Positions 35,449 through 44,027 of a DNA stretch of 64,000 nt are shown in pieces (the first letter of the stretch is position 1; each line of letters opens with the position of its first letter). The notes under the pieces were generated by a model. It saw only the letters and a list, made by a program, of their open reading frames with translations, was not told where the DNA came from and made no database searches. This DNA comes from Pasteurellaceae bacterium LFhippo2 (GTDB lineage: Bacteria; Pseudomonadota; Gammaproteobacteria; Enterobacterales; Pasteurellaceae): the NCBI GenBank assembly GCA_029852775.1, contig LEKJ01000015.1, positions 1-64,000 on the forward strand, in the 5' to 3' direction. Made by a program: the position numbers and the translations under genes.

Positions 35449-36975
35449 ATGAGCGAAACTCAATTACATAACGGCACGGATTATCTCCGTGCCATTTTAA
35501 GTTCAAAAATCTATGATCTTGCCCAAGTTACGCCATTGCAAAAAATGGAAAAGCTCTCTGAGCGCTTGGGTAATAGCATTTCTATTAAACGTGAAGATCG
35601 CCAGCCTGTGCATAGTTTTAAATTGCGCGGTGCTTATGCGATGATCTCAAATCTCTCTCCTTCTCAAAAAGCTGCAGGTGTTATTGCTGCTTCAGCAGGT
35701 AATCACGCTCAAGGTGTTGCGCTTTCTGCAAAACATTTAGGCCTACGCGCATTAATCGTTATGCCACAAAATACCCCATCAATTAAAGTTGATGCAGTAC
35801 GTGGTTTTGGCGGTGAAGTAATGCTTTATGGCGCAAATTTTGATGAAGCTAAAGCCAAAGCGATTGAACTCTCTTCTGAGCTAAATATGACCTTTGTTCA
35901 TCCATTTGATCACCCTTTAGTGATTGCAGGACAAGGCTCTATTGGTATGGAGTTACTTCAACAAAATGCGGATTTAAACTACGTTTTCGTGCCAGTCGGC
36001 GGCGGTGGTTTAGCCGCTGGGATCGCAGTTCTTATCAAGCAATTAATGCCTGAAATCAAAGTAATCGGCGTTGAATCTAAAGATTCGGCTTGTTTATACC
36101 ACGCATTAAAAGCTGGTGAGCCTGTTGAGTTAGATAGAGTCGGATTATTTGCTGATGGCGTTGCGGTAAAACGCATTGGCGATGAAACTTTCCGCCTTTG
36201 CCAACAGTATATCGATGATATGGTATTGGTTGATAATGATGAAGTTTGTGCAGCGTTAAAAGATATTTTTGAAGGTGTTCGTGCAGTAGCTGAACCATCA
36301 GGCGCACTCTCTTTAGCGGGCTTAAAGAAATATGTCGCAAAACACAATCTACAAGGTCAAAATTTAGCTTGCGTATTATCGGGTGCGAATCTGAACTTTC
36401 ATACCTTACGCTATGTCTCAGAACGTTGTGAAATTGGTGAAAAACACGAAGCTTTATTAGCAGTAACAATCCCAGAACAAAAAGGTAGTTTCTTACGTTT
36501 TTGTGAAATCATCGGTAACCGTGCGGTAACAGAATTTAATTATCGCCACGCAGATGATCACAAAGCTTGTATCTTTGTTGGGGTCAGAGTTTCAGGCGAT
36601 AATGAAAAAGCTGAAATTATCAAAGAGTTACAAAACAAAGGCTATGATGTTGTGGATATGTCTGAAGATGATATTGCGAAAACACACGTTCGCTATATGA
36701 TTGGCGGTCGTCCAGCGACAATCGGCCGTGAACAGCTATATAGCTTTGAATTTCCTGAACAAAAGGGTGCATTGTTAAAATTCTTACAAATGCTGACCGC
36801 TTGGGATATTTCACTCTTCCACTATCGCGCACACGGTGCAGACTATGGCGATATTTTGGCTGCTTTTGTGCTTGATGAAGAAGAACAAGAGCTATTTAAT
36901 CAACATTTAGACAAACTAGGCTATCGCTTCCAAAATGTAAGCGACAGTCCTTCGTATCAATATTTTTTGAGATAA
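35449..36975 (+). CDS. ilvA: Threonine dehydratase, biosynthetic
   Basis: PLP enzyme that deaminates threonine to 2-oxobutyrate, the first step toward isoleucine. 508 residues. PLP lysine in HSFKLRGAYAM, SAGNHAQGVALSA, and the glycine loop VPVGGGGLAAG. Two C-terminal ACT-like regulatory modules (EQKGSFLRFCEIIG and EQKGALLKFLQML) for isoleucine feedback. No leader peptide or attenuator was found in the 15-base gap after slyD. Confidence 0.96.
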   Translation: MSETQLHNGTDYLRAILSSKIYDLAQVTPLQKMEKLSERLGNSISIKREDRQPVHSFKLRGAYAMISNLSPSQKAAGVIAASAGNHAQGVALSAKHLGLRALIVMPQNTPSIKVDAVRGFGGEVMLYGANFDEAKAKAIELSSELNMTFVHPFDHPLVIAGQGSIGMELLQQNADLNYVFVPVGGGGLAAGIAVLIKQLMPEIKVIGVESKDSACLYHALKAGEPVELDRVGLFADGVAVKRIGDETFRLCQQYIDDMVLVDNDEVCAALKDIFEGVRAVAEPSGALSLAGLKKYVAKHNLQGQNLACVLSGANLNFHTLRYVSERCEIGEKHEALLAVTIPEQKGSFLRFCEIIGNRAVTEFNYRHADDHKACIFVGVRVSGDNEKAEIIKELQNKGYDVVDMSEDDIAKTHVRYMIGGRPATIGREQLYSFEFPEQKGALLKFLQMLTAWDISLFHYRAHGADYGDILAAFVLDEEEQELFNQHLDKLGYRFQNVSDSPSYQYFLR

Positions 36976-36981
36976 TCAATT

Positions 36982-38316
36982 ATGGCAGAACGTAAATATT
37001 TCGGCACCGATGGGGTGCGTGGTAAAGTTGGTCAGTATCCTATTACCCCAGACTTTGCATTAAAATTAGGCTGGGCAGCAGGTAAAGTTCTTGCGACTCA
37101 AGGTTCTAAAAAAGTATTAATCGGTAAAGATACTCGTATTTCAGGTTATATGTTGGAATCTGCATTAGAAGCAGGTTTAGCTGCAGCAGGTTTATCAGCG
37201 GCTTTCACAGGCCCAATGCCAACCCCTGCGATTGCATATTTAACTCGTACTTTCCGTGCGGAAGCGGGTATCGTGATTTCAGCGTCTCACAATCCATATT
37301 ACGACAACGGTATCAAATTCTTCTCTGCAAATGGTGAAAAATTACCCGATGAAGTGGAAGAAGCGATTGAAGCAATGTTAGATCAGCCTATGGATTGTGT
37401 TGAATCAGCTGAATTAGGTCGTGCAAGCCGAATTAAAGACGCTGCAGGCCGTTATATCGAATTCTGTAAAAGTGTATTCCCTTCAGAATTAAGTTTAGAA
37501 GGCTATAAAATCGTTGTGGATTGTGCACACGGTGCAACTTACCATATCGCGCCAAATGTAATGCGTGAATTAGGCGCAGAAGTGATCGAAATCGGTACTC
37601 GTCCAGATGGTTTAAATATCAATGAAAAATGCGGTGCAACGGATATTAAAGAATTACAGCGAGTTGTTGTAGAAGTTGGAGCTGATGTTGGTTTAGCTTA
37701 CGATGGTGATGGCGACCGTTTAATTATGGTTGATCACTTAGGTAACAAAGTCGATGGCGACCAAATTCTATTTATTCTTGCGCGTGAAGCATTACGTGCT
37801 GGCAAATTACAAGGCGGTGTAGTAGGTACACTAATGAGTAATATGAGCCTTGAGATTGCATTAAAAGATCTTGCGATCCCATTTGTGCGTGCGAACGTGG
37901 GCGACCGCTATGTGCTTGAGCAATTAAAAGAGAAAGGCTGGAAACTTGGTGGCGAAAACTCTGGCCATATTATCGTGTTAGATAAAAATACCACAGGTGA
38001 CGGTATCGTTGCGTCATTAGAAGTATTGGCGGCGATGGCTAAACACAAACTGAGCTTAAATGAGTTAGCAAAAGCAGTTCCATTATTCCCACAAGTATTG
38101 TTAAACGTGCGTTTTGCAGGTGGCGAAAATCCATTAAATAGCGATGAAGTGAAAGCCGTTGCAGCAGATGTAGAAAAACGTTTAGCGGGTAAAGGCCGTA
38201 TTCTATTAAGAAAATCAGGTACAGAGCCGTTAATTCGCGTAATGGTTGAATGTGAAGATGGCGCTTTAGCACAAGCTTGCGCAGAAGAAATTGTAGAAGC
38301 GGTTAAACGCAACTAA
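36982..38316 (+). CDS. glmM: Phosphoglucosamine mutase GlmM
   Basis: Converts glucosamine 6-phosphate to glucosamine 1-phosphate for UDP-GlcNAc, thus for peptidoglycan and LPS. 444 residues. Start [17 protein letters not shown]; the phosphoserine loop [17 protein letters not shown]; metal loop YDGDGDRLI; sugar-binding GGENSGHI; C-terminal [12 protein letters not shown]. It starts six bases after the ilvA stop. Confidence 0.98.
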   Translation: MAERKYFGTDGVRGKVGQYPITPDFALKLGWAAGKVLATQGSKKVLIGKDTRISGYMLESALEAGLAAAGLSAAFTGPMPTPAIAYLTRTFRAEAGIVISASHNPYYDNGIKFFSANGEKLPDEVEEAIEAMLDQPMDCVESAELGRASRIKDAAGRYIEFCKSVFPSELSLEGYKIVVDCAHGATYHIAPNVMRELGAEVIEIGTRPDGLNINEKCGATDIKELQRVVVEVGADVGLAYDGDGDRLIMVDHLGNKVDGDQILFILAREALRAGKLQGGVVGTLMSNMSLEIALKDLAIPFVRANVGDRYVLEQLKEKGWKLGGENSGHIIVLDKNTTGDGIVASLEVLAAMAKHKLSLNELAKAVPLFPQVLLNVRFAGGENPLNSDEVKAVAADVEKRLAGKGRILLRKSGTEPLIRVMVECEDGALAQACAEEIVEAVKRN

Positions 38317-38325
38317 TTTCAAGCT

Positions 38326-38377
38326 ACAAGCGGTTTGATGTTTGCAAAATTTTGCGAATATCGAACCGCTTGTTTTT
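38326..38377. terminator. Terminator after glmM built from paired uptake signals
   Basis: ACAAGCGGTTTGA and TCGAACCGCTTGT form the stem (one G-T-type mismatch), then TTTTT. Loop contains GCAAAATTTTGC. Confidence 0.85.
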
Positions 38378-38400
38378 ATCTTTAAATGGTTTAAAATTTT

Positions 38401-38416
38401 ACGCAAACGTTTGCGT
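38401..38416. promoter_or_regulatory. PurR-type operator upstream of rpiA
   Basis: ACGCAAACGTTTGCGT is a perfect 16-bp palindrome identical to the PurR consensus. It ends 14 bases before the rpiA ATG and touches the ribosome site, so bound repressor would block expression of rpiA and probably serA. Confidence 0.8.
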
Positions 38417-38430
38417 TTTAAGGAGATATA

Positions 38431-39090
38431 ATGAATCAATTAGAAATGAAAAAAATTGCAGCTCGTGCGGCATTAAAATATGTGAAACCAGATACTATCG
38501 TGGGCGTGGGAAGTGGCTCAACGGTAAATTGCTTTATTGAAGCCTTAGGCGAAATGGCTAGCGACATCAAAGGCGCTGTTGCGGCTTCTAAAAACTCAGA
38601 AGAATTATTAAGAAAGCAAGGAATCGAAGTTTTTAGTGCCAATGAAGTAACTAGCCTTGATGTGTATATTGATGGTGCCGATGAAATCACTCCGCAAGGT
38701 TATATGATCAAAGGCGGCGGTGCGGCACTTACACGTGAAAAAATTGTGAGTTCATTAGCAAAAAAATTCATCTGCATCGTGGATAGCTCTAAGCAAGTAG
38801 ATGTGTTAGGCTCTACTTTCGCCCTTCCTGTTGAAGTAATCCCAATGGCGCGCTCGTATGTTGCTCGTCAGTTAGTTGCTTTAGGCGGTAATCCAGAATA
38901 TCGTGAAGGTGTGGTAACAGATAACGGCAATGTAATTTTAGATGTGTATAACTTCAAAATTATGGAGCCATTAAAAATGGAACATACAATCAACAATATC
39001 GCAGGTGTGGTAACTAATGGTATCTTTGCACAACGTTATGCAAATGTAACCATTGTTGGTACCCCAGAAGGCGCGAAAATTATTGAATAA
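38431..39090 (+). CDS. rpiA: Ribose-5-phosphate isomerase A
   Basis: Interconverts ribulose 5-phosphate and ribose 5-phosphate in the pentose phosphate pathway, supplying PRPP. 219 residues with [24 protein letters not shown] and [20 protein letters not shown] before the ATG is next to the PurR palindrome. A shared transcript with serA is likely, as no T-run terminator separates them, only the palindromic repeat at 39100-39172. Confidence 0.98.
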   Translation: MNQLEMKKIAARAALKYVKPDTIVGVGSGSTVNCFIEALGEMASDIKGAVAASKNSEELLRKQGIEVFSANEVTSLDVYIDGADEITPQGYMIKGGGAALTREKIVSSLAKKFICIVDSSKQVDVLGSTFALPVEVIPMARSYVARQLVALGGNPEYREGVVTDNGNVILDVYNFKIMEPLKMEHTINNIAGVVTNGIFAQRYANVTIVGTPEGAKIIE

Positions 39091-39099
39091 TTTCGTTAT

Positions 39100-39172
39100 C
39101 GGGCGTACGCAGTACGCCCCTACGAATAAGATATATTCATCATAGAATGTAGGGGCGTACTGCGTACGCCCG
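39100..39172. repeat. Palindromic repeat pair between rpiA and serA
   Basis: Two 24-base arms (39100-39123 ending CCCCTAC and 39149-39172 beginning GTAGGGG) with a 25-base AT-rich spacer. Each arm is also an inner palindrome (GGGCGTAC-GCA-GTACGCCC). The arms match the element at 3073-3120, but here the GTAGGGG ends face inward toward the spacer and there outward. Confidence 0.87.
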
Positions 39173-39213
39173 CAAAAATATAAAAATATATAAATAAAAA
39201 AGGCAGGCACACA

Positions 39214-40446
39214 ATGACAACAAAAGTATCTCTCGATAAATCTAAGATCAAATTTCTACTGCTTGAAGGCGTCCATCAGAATGCGATTGACACCCTAAAA
39301 GCAGCTGGTTATACCAACATTGAATTTCATAAAGGCGCACTTGATGGTGAAGAGTTAATTGAAGCCATTAAAGACGCTCACTTTGTAGGGATTCGCTCTC
39401 GTACATTTTTAACAGAAGAAGTATTAGCCCAAGCGCCGAAATTAATTGCGATAGGTTGCTTTTGTATTGGTACGAATCAAGTAAATTTAGATGCGGCCAA
39501 AAAGCGTGGTATTCCAGTATTTAATGCACCATTCTCAAATACTCGTTCAGTAGCAGAATTAGTACTAGGTGAAATTATTTTATTAATGCGCCAAGTACCA
39601 AAAGCGAATGCGGAAGTTCATCGTGGCATTTGGAATAAATCGGCAGCTGGTTCAAATGAAGTTCGTGGTAAAAAATTGGGCATTATTGGCTATGGTCACA
39701 TCGGTTCGCAATTAAGTATTATTGCTGAATCTGTGGGGATGAAAGTGCGTTTTTACGATATTGAAAATAAACTACCGCTAGGTAATGCACAACAAGTCGC
39801 GACTTTAGAAGAATTGCTTTCTACTTGTGACGCAATTTCTCTTCACGTACCAGAAAATGCTTCAACGAAGAACTTAATTGACGCAACTCGTGTTGCACAA
39901 TTAAAAGAAGGTTCTGTCTTAATTAATGCTGCGCGTGGTACTGTTGTCGATATTGACGCTTTAGTGCCAGCTCTTGAGTCTGGTAAATTACGTGGTGCGG
40001 CATTTGACGTATTCCCAGTAGAGCCTGCGTCTGCGTCAGATCCTTTTGAGTCGCCATTATGTAAGTTTGATAATGTAATTTTAACCCCACACGTTGGCGG
40101 TTCGACTTCAGAAGCGCAAGCGAATATTGGCAGTGAAGTATCACATAAATTTGTGAAGTATTCAGATAACGGTTCAACACTATCTGCGGTAAACTTCCCT
40201 GAAGTATCTCTTCCTGAACATAAAGGTACAACGCGTTTATTACATATTCACGAAAACCGTCCTGGTATTCTGAATAAGATCAACCAAGTGTTTGTGAATG
40301 CTAATGTGAATATTGCCGCGCAATACTTACAAACAGATCCAACGATTGGTTATGTGGTTATTGATGTGGAATCGGATGAAACCGAAAATGCATTGAAATT
40401 ATTGCGCGAAATCGATGGTACAATCAAAGCGCGTGTGCTTTACTAA
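39214..40446 (+). CDS. serA: D-3-phosphoglycerate dehydrogenase
   Basis: First step of serine synthesis (3-phosphoglycerate to 3-phosphohydroxypyruvate). 410 residues: NAD-binding domain with GIIGYGHIGSQLS, catalytic LTPHVGGSTSEAQ (His), RGTVVD, and a C-terminal ACT domain (LLHIHENRPGILNKIN) for serine feedback. Serine yields glycine and one-carbon units for purines, which fits the PurR box ahead of rpiA. Confidence 0.98.
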   Translation: MTTKVSLDKSKIKFLLLEGVHQNAIDTLKAAGYTNIEFHKGALDGEELIEAIKDAHFVGIRSRTFLTEEVLAQAPKLIAIGCFCIGTNQVNLDAAKKRGIPVFNAPFSNTRSVAELVLGEIILLMRQVPKANAEVHRGIWNKSAAGSNEVRGKKLGIIGYGHIGSQLSIIAESVGMKVRFYDIENKLPLGNAQQVATLEELLSTCDAISLHVPENASTKNLIDATRVAQLKEGSVLINAARGTVVDIDALVPALESGKLRGAAFDVFPVEPASASDPFESPLCKFDNVILTPHVGGSTSEAQANIGSEVSHKFVKYSDNGSTLSAVNFPEVSLPEHKGTTRLLHIHENRPGILNKINQVFVNANVNIAAQYLQTDPTIGYVVIDVESDETENALKLLREIDGTIKARVLY

Positions 40447-40460
40447 GTTTAGATAGTTAA

Positions 40461-40490
40461 AAAGCCTTGAACTGCAAAGTTCAAGGCTTT
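40461..40490 (+). terminator. serA terminator
   Basis: AAAGCCTTGAACTGCAAAGTTCAAGGCTTT; stem of 12 bp with T run within its right arm. Confidence 0.87.
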
Positions 40491-40501
40491 TGTGTGTTTA
40501 G

Positions 40502-40578
<77 letters not shown>

Positions 40579-40670
40579 AAAAGTGCTTGGCATAATAGCT
40601 TCAAGCACTTGAACTGTCAATTCTAAAAGTTGAGTTAAATCAACTCATTAGAAGTTATTATGAGTTTAGA

Positions 40671-42110
40671 TTAAGCTTGTGCTTGGATAAACTCAATCGC
40701 TTTTTGAACACGTGCGATAGTGCGCTCTTTGCCAACTAATTTCGCTGTAATATCCATTGATGGTGATTGACCAGAACCCGTTACAGCTAAACGGAATGGC
40801 ATACCCACTTTACCCATACCAATTTCAAGCTCTTGCGCTGTTTGATTCATTGCGTCGTGGATACTTTCTACCGTCCAATCGCTTAAAGCGGTTAGTTTAT
40901 CTAAAAGTTTTGCAAGTGGTGCTACTGCTTCCGTTTTAAAGTTTTTCGCGGCTGCTTTTTCATCGTAGGCTTCAAACTCTTCATAGAAGTAACGGCTGCT
41001 TGCTGCTAACTCTTTTAAAGTTTTTGCACGTTCACTTAATACAGGAATGATCTCTGCTAATGCTGGACCATTTTCTGTATTAATGCCTTGATTTTGCATA
41101 TGCCAGTCAAGGTATTTCGCCACGTGTTCTGCTGGTAAACTACGCATATAGTGTTGGTTCAACCACTGTAATTTTTCGGTGTTGAACGCACTCGCTGATT
41201 TGCTCACAGAATGAATATCGAATAATTCGATCATTTCATCACGGGTGAAGATCTCTTGGTCGCCGTGTCCCCAACCTAAACGCACAAGGTAATTCACCAA
41301 TGCTTCTGGTAAGTAACCATCATCACGATATTGCATTACACCGACCGCACCGTGACGTTTTGAAAGTTTTTGACCATCATCACCGTTAATCATTGATACG
41401 TGTGCATACACAGGCACTGGTGCACCTAATGCTTTTAAGATATTGATTTGACGAGGGGTGTTGTTGATATGGTCTTCGCCACGTACAACGTGGGTAATAC
41501 CCATATCCCAGTCATCTACCACTACACAGAAGTTATAAGTTGGTGAACCGTCTGTACGGCGGATAATTAAATCGTCTAATTCGCTGTTGCTAATTTCAAT
41601 GCGACCACGAACGGCATCATCAAATACCACAGAACCTTCCGTTGGGTTTTTAAAACGTACCACGTGTGGCTCATCAGCTGAATGCTGGTGATTACCTAAG
41701 CAGTGGCGGTCATAACGTGGTTTTTCTTTGTTTGCTTCTTGTTGCGCACGTAATTCATCTAAGCGATCTTTTGAGCAGTAGCAACGATACGCTAAACCTT
41801 GTTCGATCATTTGGTCGATAACTTGGTTATAGCGGTCAAAACGCTTAGTTTGATAGTATGGACCGTGTTCCCACGCTAAGTTTAACCATTCCATTCCTTC
41901 TAAAATCGCCGCGGTTGCTTCTGGTGTTGAACGCTCTAAGTCTGTATCTTCAATACGTAATACAAATTCACCGTTATTGTGTTTTGCATATAACCAAGAA
42001 TACAGGGCTGTACGAGCACCGCCTACGTGTAAGTAACCTGTTGGGCTTGGTGCAAAACGAGTACGTACTTTCACATTTGGATCTAAAGGGAAAAGATTTT
42101 CAATTTTCAT
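40671..42110 (-). CDS. gltX: Glutamyl-tRNA synthetase
   Basis: Class I aminoacyl-tRNA synthetase charging tRNA-Glu. 479 residues with the HIGH-type motif [19 protein letters not shown], the KMSKS-type loop [10 protein letters not shown], and zinc-like CYCSKDRL...CLGNHQH residues. The C-terminal anticodon-binding domain ends AIEFIQAQA. Confidence 0.98.
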   Translation of the reverse strand: MKIENLFPLDPNVKVRTRFAPSPTGYLHVGGARTALYSWLYAKHNNGEFVLRIEDTDLERSTPEATAAILEGMEWLNLAWEHGPYYQTKRFDRYNQVIDQMIEQGLAYRCYCSKDRLDELRAQQEANKEKPRYDRHCLGNHQHSADEPHVVRFKNPTEGSVVFDDAVRGRIEISNSELDDLIIRRTDGSPTYNFCVVVDDWDMGITHVVRGEDHINNTPRQINILKALGAPVPVYAHVSMINGDDGQKLSKRHGAVGVMQYRDDGYLPEALVNYLVRLGWGHGDQEIFTRDEMIELFDIHSVSKSASAFNTEKLQWLNQHYMRSLPAEHVAKYLDWHMQNQGINTENGPALAEIIPVLSERAKTLKELAASSRYFYEEFEAYDEKAAAKNFKTEAVAPLAKLLDKLTALSDWTVESIHDAMNQTAQELEIGMGKVGMPFRLAVTGSGQSPSMDITAKLVGKERTIARVQKAIEFIQAQA

Positions 42111-42242
42111 TATTAAGTTAGCCTATAATATTTCTGACAAATAGATTTCGATATTCTACTACTGTTTTACGGGAATAGCAGAATAAATTCAGGCTAAATT
42201 GACGAAATTTAAGCCGAACAAGCAAAAAATACTAAAAATTCA

Positions 42243-42270
42243 TTGACTGAAATAAATAGATCCCTATAAT
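42243..42270 (+). promoter_or_regulatory. Promoter of the tRNA-Val cluster
   Basis: TTGACT and TATAAT with a 16-base spacer, 16 bases before the first tRNA. The GC-rich stretch GCACACCC after the -10 box resembles a stringent discriminator. Confidence 0.82.
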
Positions 42271-42286
42271 GCACACCCACAACGAC

Positions 42287-42362
42287 GGGCGATTAGCTCA
42301 GTTGGGAGAGCACCTCCCTTACAAGGAGGGGGTCACTGGTTCGAGACCGGTATCGCCCACCA
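42287..42362 (+). tRNA. tRNA-Val(TAC), copy 1
   Basis: 76 nt including CCA. Acceptor GGGCGAT/ATCGCCC, anticodon stem CTCCC/GGAGG-type with loop CTTACAA, T-arm GTTCGAGAC. Confidence 0.97.
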
Positions 42363-42415
42363 CTTCAACTTTGTGAAAACAAAAAGAAGTTCGTCGTTAA
42401 TGCTTAAACTAACGT

Positions 42416-42491
42416 GGGCGATTAGCTCAGTTGGGAGAGCACCTCCCTTACAAGGAGGGGGTCACTGGTTCGAGACCGGTATCGCCCACCA
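42416..42491 (+). tRNA. tRNA-Val(TAC), copy 2
   Basis: Identical to copy 1 over all 76 nt; spacer of 53 bases. Confidence 0.97.
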
Positions 42492-42541
42492 CTCTTAGTT
42501 TAAGTCCAAAACTTAATACCCTTTGATTTTAAGTCTCAAGT

Positions 42542-42617
42542 GGGCGATTAGCTCAGTTGGGAGAGCACCTCCCTTACAAGGAGGGGGTCACTGGTTCGAG
42601 ACCGGTATCGCCCACCA
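42542..42617 (+). tRNA. tRNA-Val(TAC), copy 3
   Basis: Identical to copy 1; spacer of 50 bases. Confidence 0.97.
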
Positions 42618-42652
42618 CTTAAGACTAAAATCATAAACTTCATATCTATGAA

Positions 42653-42728
42653 GGGCGATTAGCTCAGTTGGGAGAGCACCTCCCTTACAAGGAGGGGGTC
42701 ACTGGTTCGAGACCGGTATCGCCCACCA
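42653..42728 (+). tRNA. tRNA-Val(TAC), copy 4
   Basis: Identical to copy 1; spacer of 35 bases. No clear terminator follows. Confidence 0.97.
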
Positions 42729-43022
42729 CTTTCTTTATATTCCATTTAAAATTTCAAACCAATTTTAGTTATTTGCTATTTTGCAAAGTTTTTGTGCTAC
42801 CTGAGCGCTTGTGTTTTTATTTTCACCAATTTTATGTAATGTGCGTGAAAACGCACCGTATAGGAATACATTAAGTTAGGTGGTACGCTTATGTGTCTCC
42901 TATATAATGTTGATCCCTTATTTATACGCGGCTCCACATTTTATTTCCCTTTTATTATCTCTCTATTTCTCGTATAATCGGGCATAATTTTTTGCTTGAA
43001 AATACTAGAAAACCTTACCCTT
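42729..43022. other. Gene-free stretch between tRNA-Val cluster and ribF
   Basis: AT-rich; holds a hairpin GTGCGT-GAAA-ACGCAC (42841-42856) and an imperfect inverted repeat TAGGAATACAT / ATGTGTCTCCTA (about 42861-42902). A TATAAT box (42973-42978) 45 bases before the ribF ATG may be its -10. No FMN riboswitch pattern and no ORF with a ribosome site was seen. Confidence 0.5.
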
Positions 43023-43964
43023 ATGCAGTTAATTCGCGGTGTTCATAATCTCACAACTAAATCCGATTTAGAGTCTGGCTGTGTGCTGACTATCGGCAAT
43101 TTTGATGGCGTTCATTTAGGTCATCAGCAGATCTTAAATCGTCTGTGTGAGAAATCTGCGGAGTTTGATATGCCGTCAGTTGTGATGATCTTTGAACCGC
43201 AACCTCGTGAGTTTTTTGCAAAAAAGCAAACAAATCAGATAGCTCCTGCGCGCTTAATGCGTCTGCGTGATAAGTTTCATTATCTTGCTAAAACGGGCGT
43301 GGATTATTTGCTTTGTATTCGTTTCAATCAAGCTTTTGCAGAACAGAATCCAGAGCAATTTATTCAAAATCTGTTAGTTGAACAACTCAAAGTGAAATAT
43401 CTAAGCGTTGGCGATGATTTCCATTTTGGTGTAAAGCGTTCGGGAAATTTTGAAACCTTACAACAAGCGGGTAAGCAATTTAATTTCACTGTTGAAAATA
43501 GCCATAGCCACTGTTTAGGGCAAAATCGAATTAGTAGTTCATTAATTCGTAAGGAATTACAGCAAGATAATTTGGAGTTGGCTGAACAATTACTTGGTAA
43601 ACCTTATTCTATTCGTGGGCGTGTTGCTCATGGCAATAAGCTAGGGCGTACAATTGGTTTTCCTACAGCAAATATTATGCTCAATCGTTTAGTAAACCCT
43701 ATCCAAGGTGTTTATGCCGTTAAGGTTGAAACTCCACAAGGCAAATTTAACGGTATCGCAAATGTAGGCAATCGTCCGACAATTAATGGTACTAAACCGT
43801 TATTAGAAGTACATATTTTTGATTTTGCTGAAACGATTTACGGACAAGCGATAGAAGTGAGTTTTTTAAAGAAAATTCGCTCAGAGATTAAGTTTGAGAG
43901 CTTTGAAGCTCTTAAAGAACAGATTGAGAAAGATCGAATACAAGCGGTCGAATATTTTGGATAA
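43023..43964 (+). CDS. ribF: RibF, riboflavin kinase / FAD synthetase
   Basis: Bifunctional enzyme turning riboflavin into FMN and FAD. 313 residues from the ATG at 43023 (MQLIRGVHNL, as in E. coli MKLIRGIHNL); a TTG further upstream is not needed. N-terminal adenylyltransferase (LTIGNFDGVHLGHQQIL, SSSLIRKEL), C-terminal kinase (GRVAHGNKLGRTIGFPTAN, GVYAVKVE). Followed after 63 bases by ileS; ribF-ileS is a conserved pair. An uptake signal lies at 43940-43948. Confidence 0.97.
   Translation: MQLIRGVHNLTTKSDLESGCVLTIGNFDGVHLGHQQILNRLCEKSAEFDMPSVVMIFEPQPREFFAKKQTNQIAPARLMRLRDKFHYLAKTGVDYLLCIRFNQAFAEQNPEQFIQNLLVEQLKVKYLSVGDDFHFGVKRSGNFETLQQAGKQFNFTVENSHSHCLGQNRISSSLIRKELQQDNLELAEQLLGKPYSIRGRVAHGNKLGRTIGFPTANIMLNRLVNPIQGVYAVKVETPQGKFNGIANVGNRPTINGTKPLLEVHIFDFAETIYGQAIEVSFLKKIRSEIKFESFEALKEQIEKDRIQAVEYFG
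43940..43948 (+). repeat. Apl-type uptake signal at the end of ribF
   Basis: Exact ACAAGCGGT. Confidence 0.8.
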
Positions 43965-44027
43965 TTTCCAAATATTTGGTTGATAGCAAAATAGTTATTT
44001 TTAAATTTTATTAACTGGAACACAAAT

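Noticed and set aside
35150-35460. Long open frames on both strands across the end of slyD
   Set aside because: They arise from the His codon runs (CAT/CAC) of the SlyD tail; no ribosome sites or homology.
42287-42728. Four 76-base direct repeats with 35-53 base spacers, resembling a short CRISPR array
   Set aside because: Each repeat folds as tRNA-Val with encoded CCA; they are tRNA genes.
42729-43022. Possible FMN riboswitch before ribF
   Set aside because: No RFN-type conserved blocks; only small unrelated hairpins.
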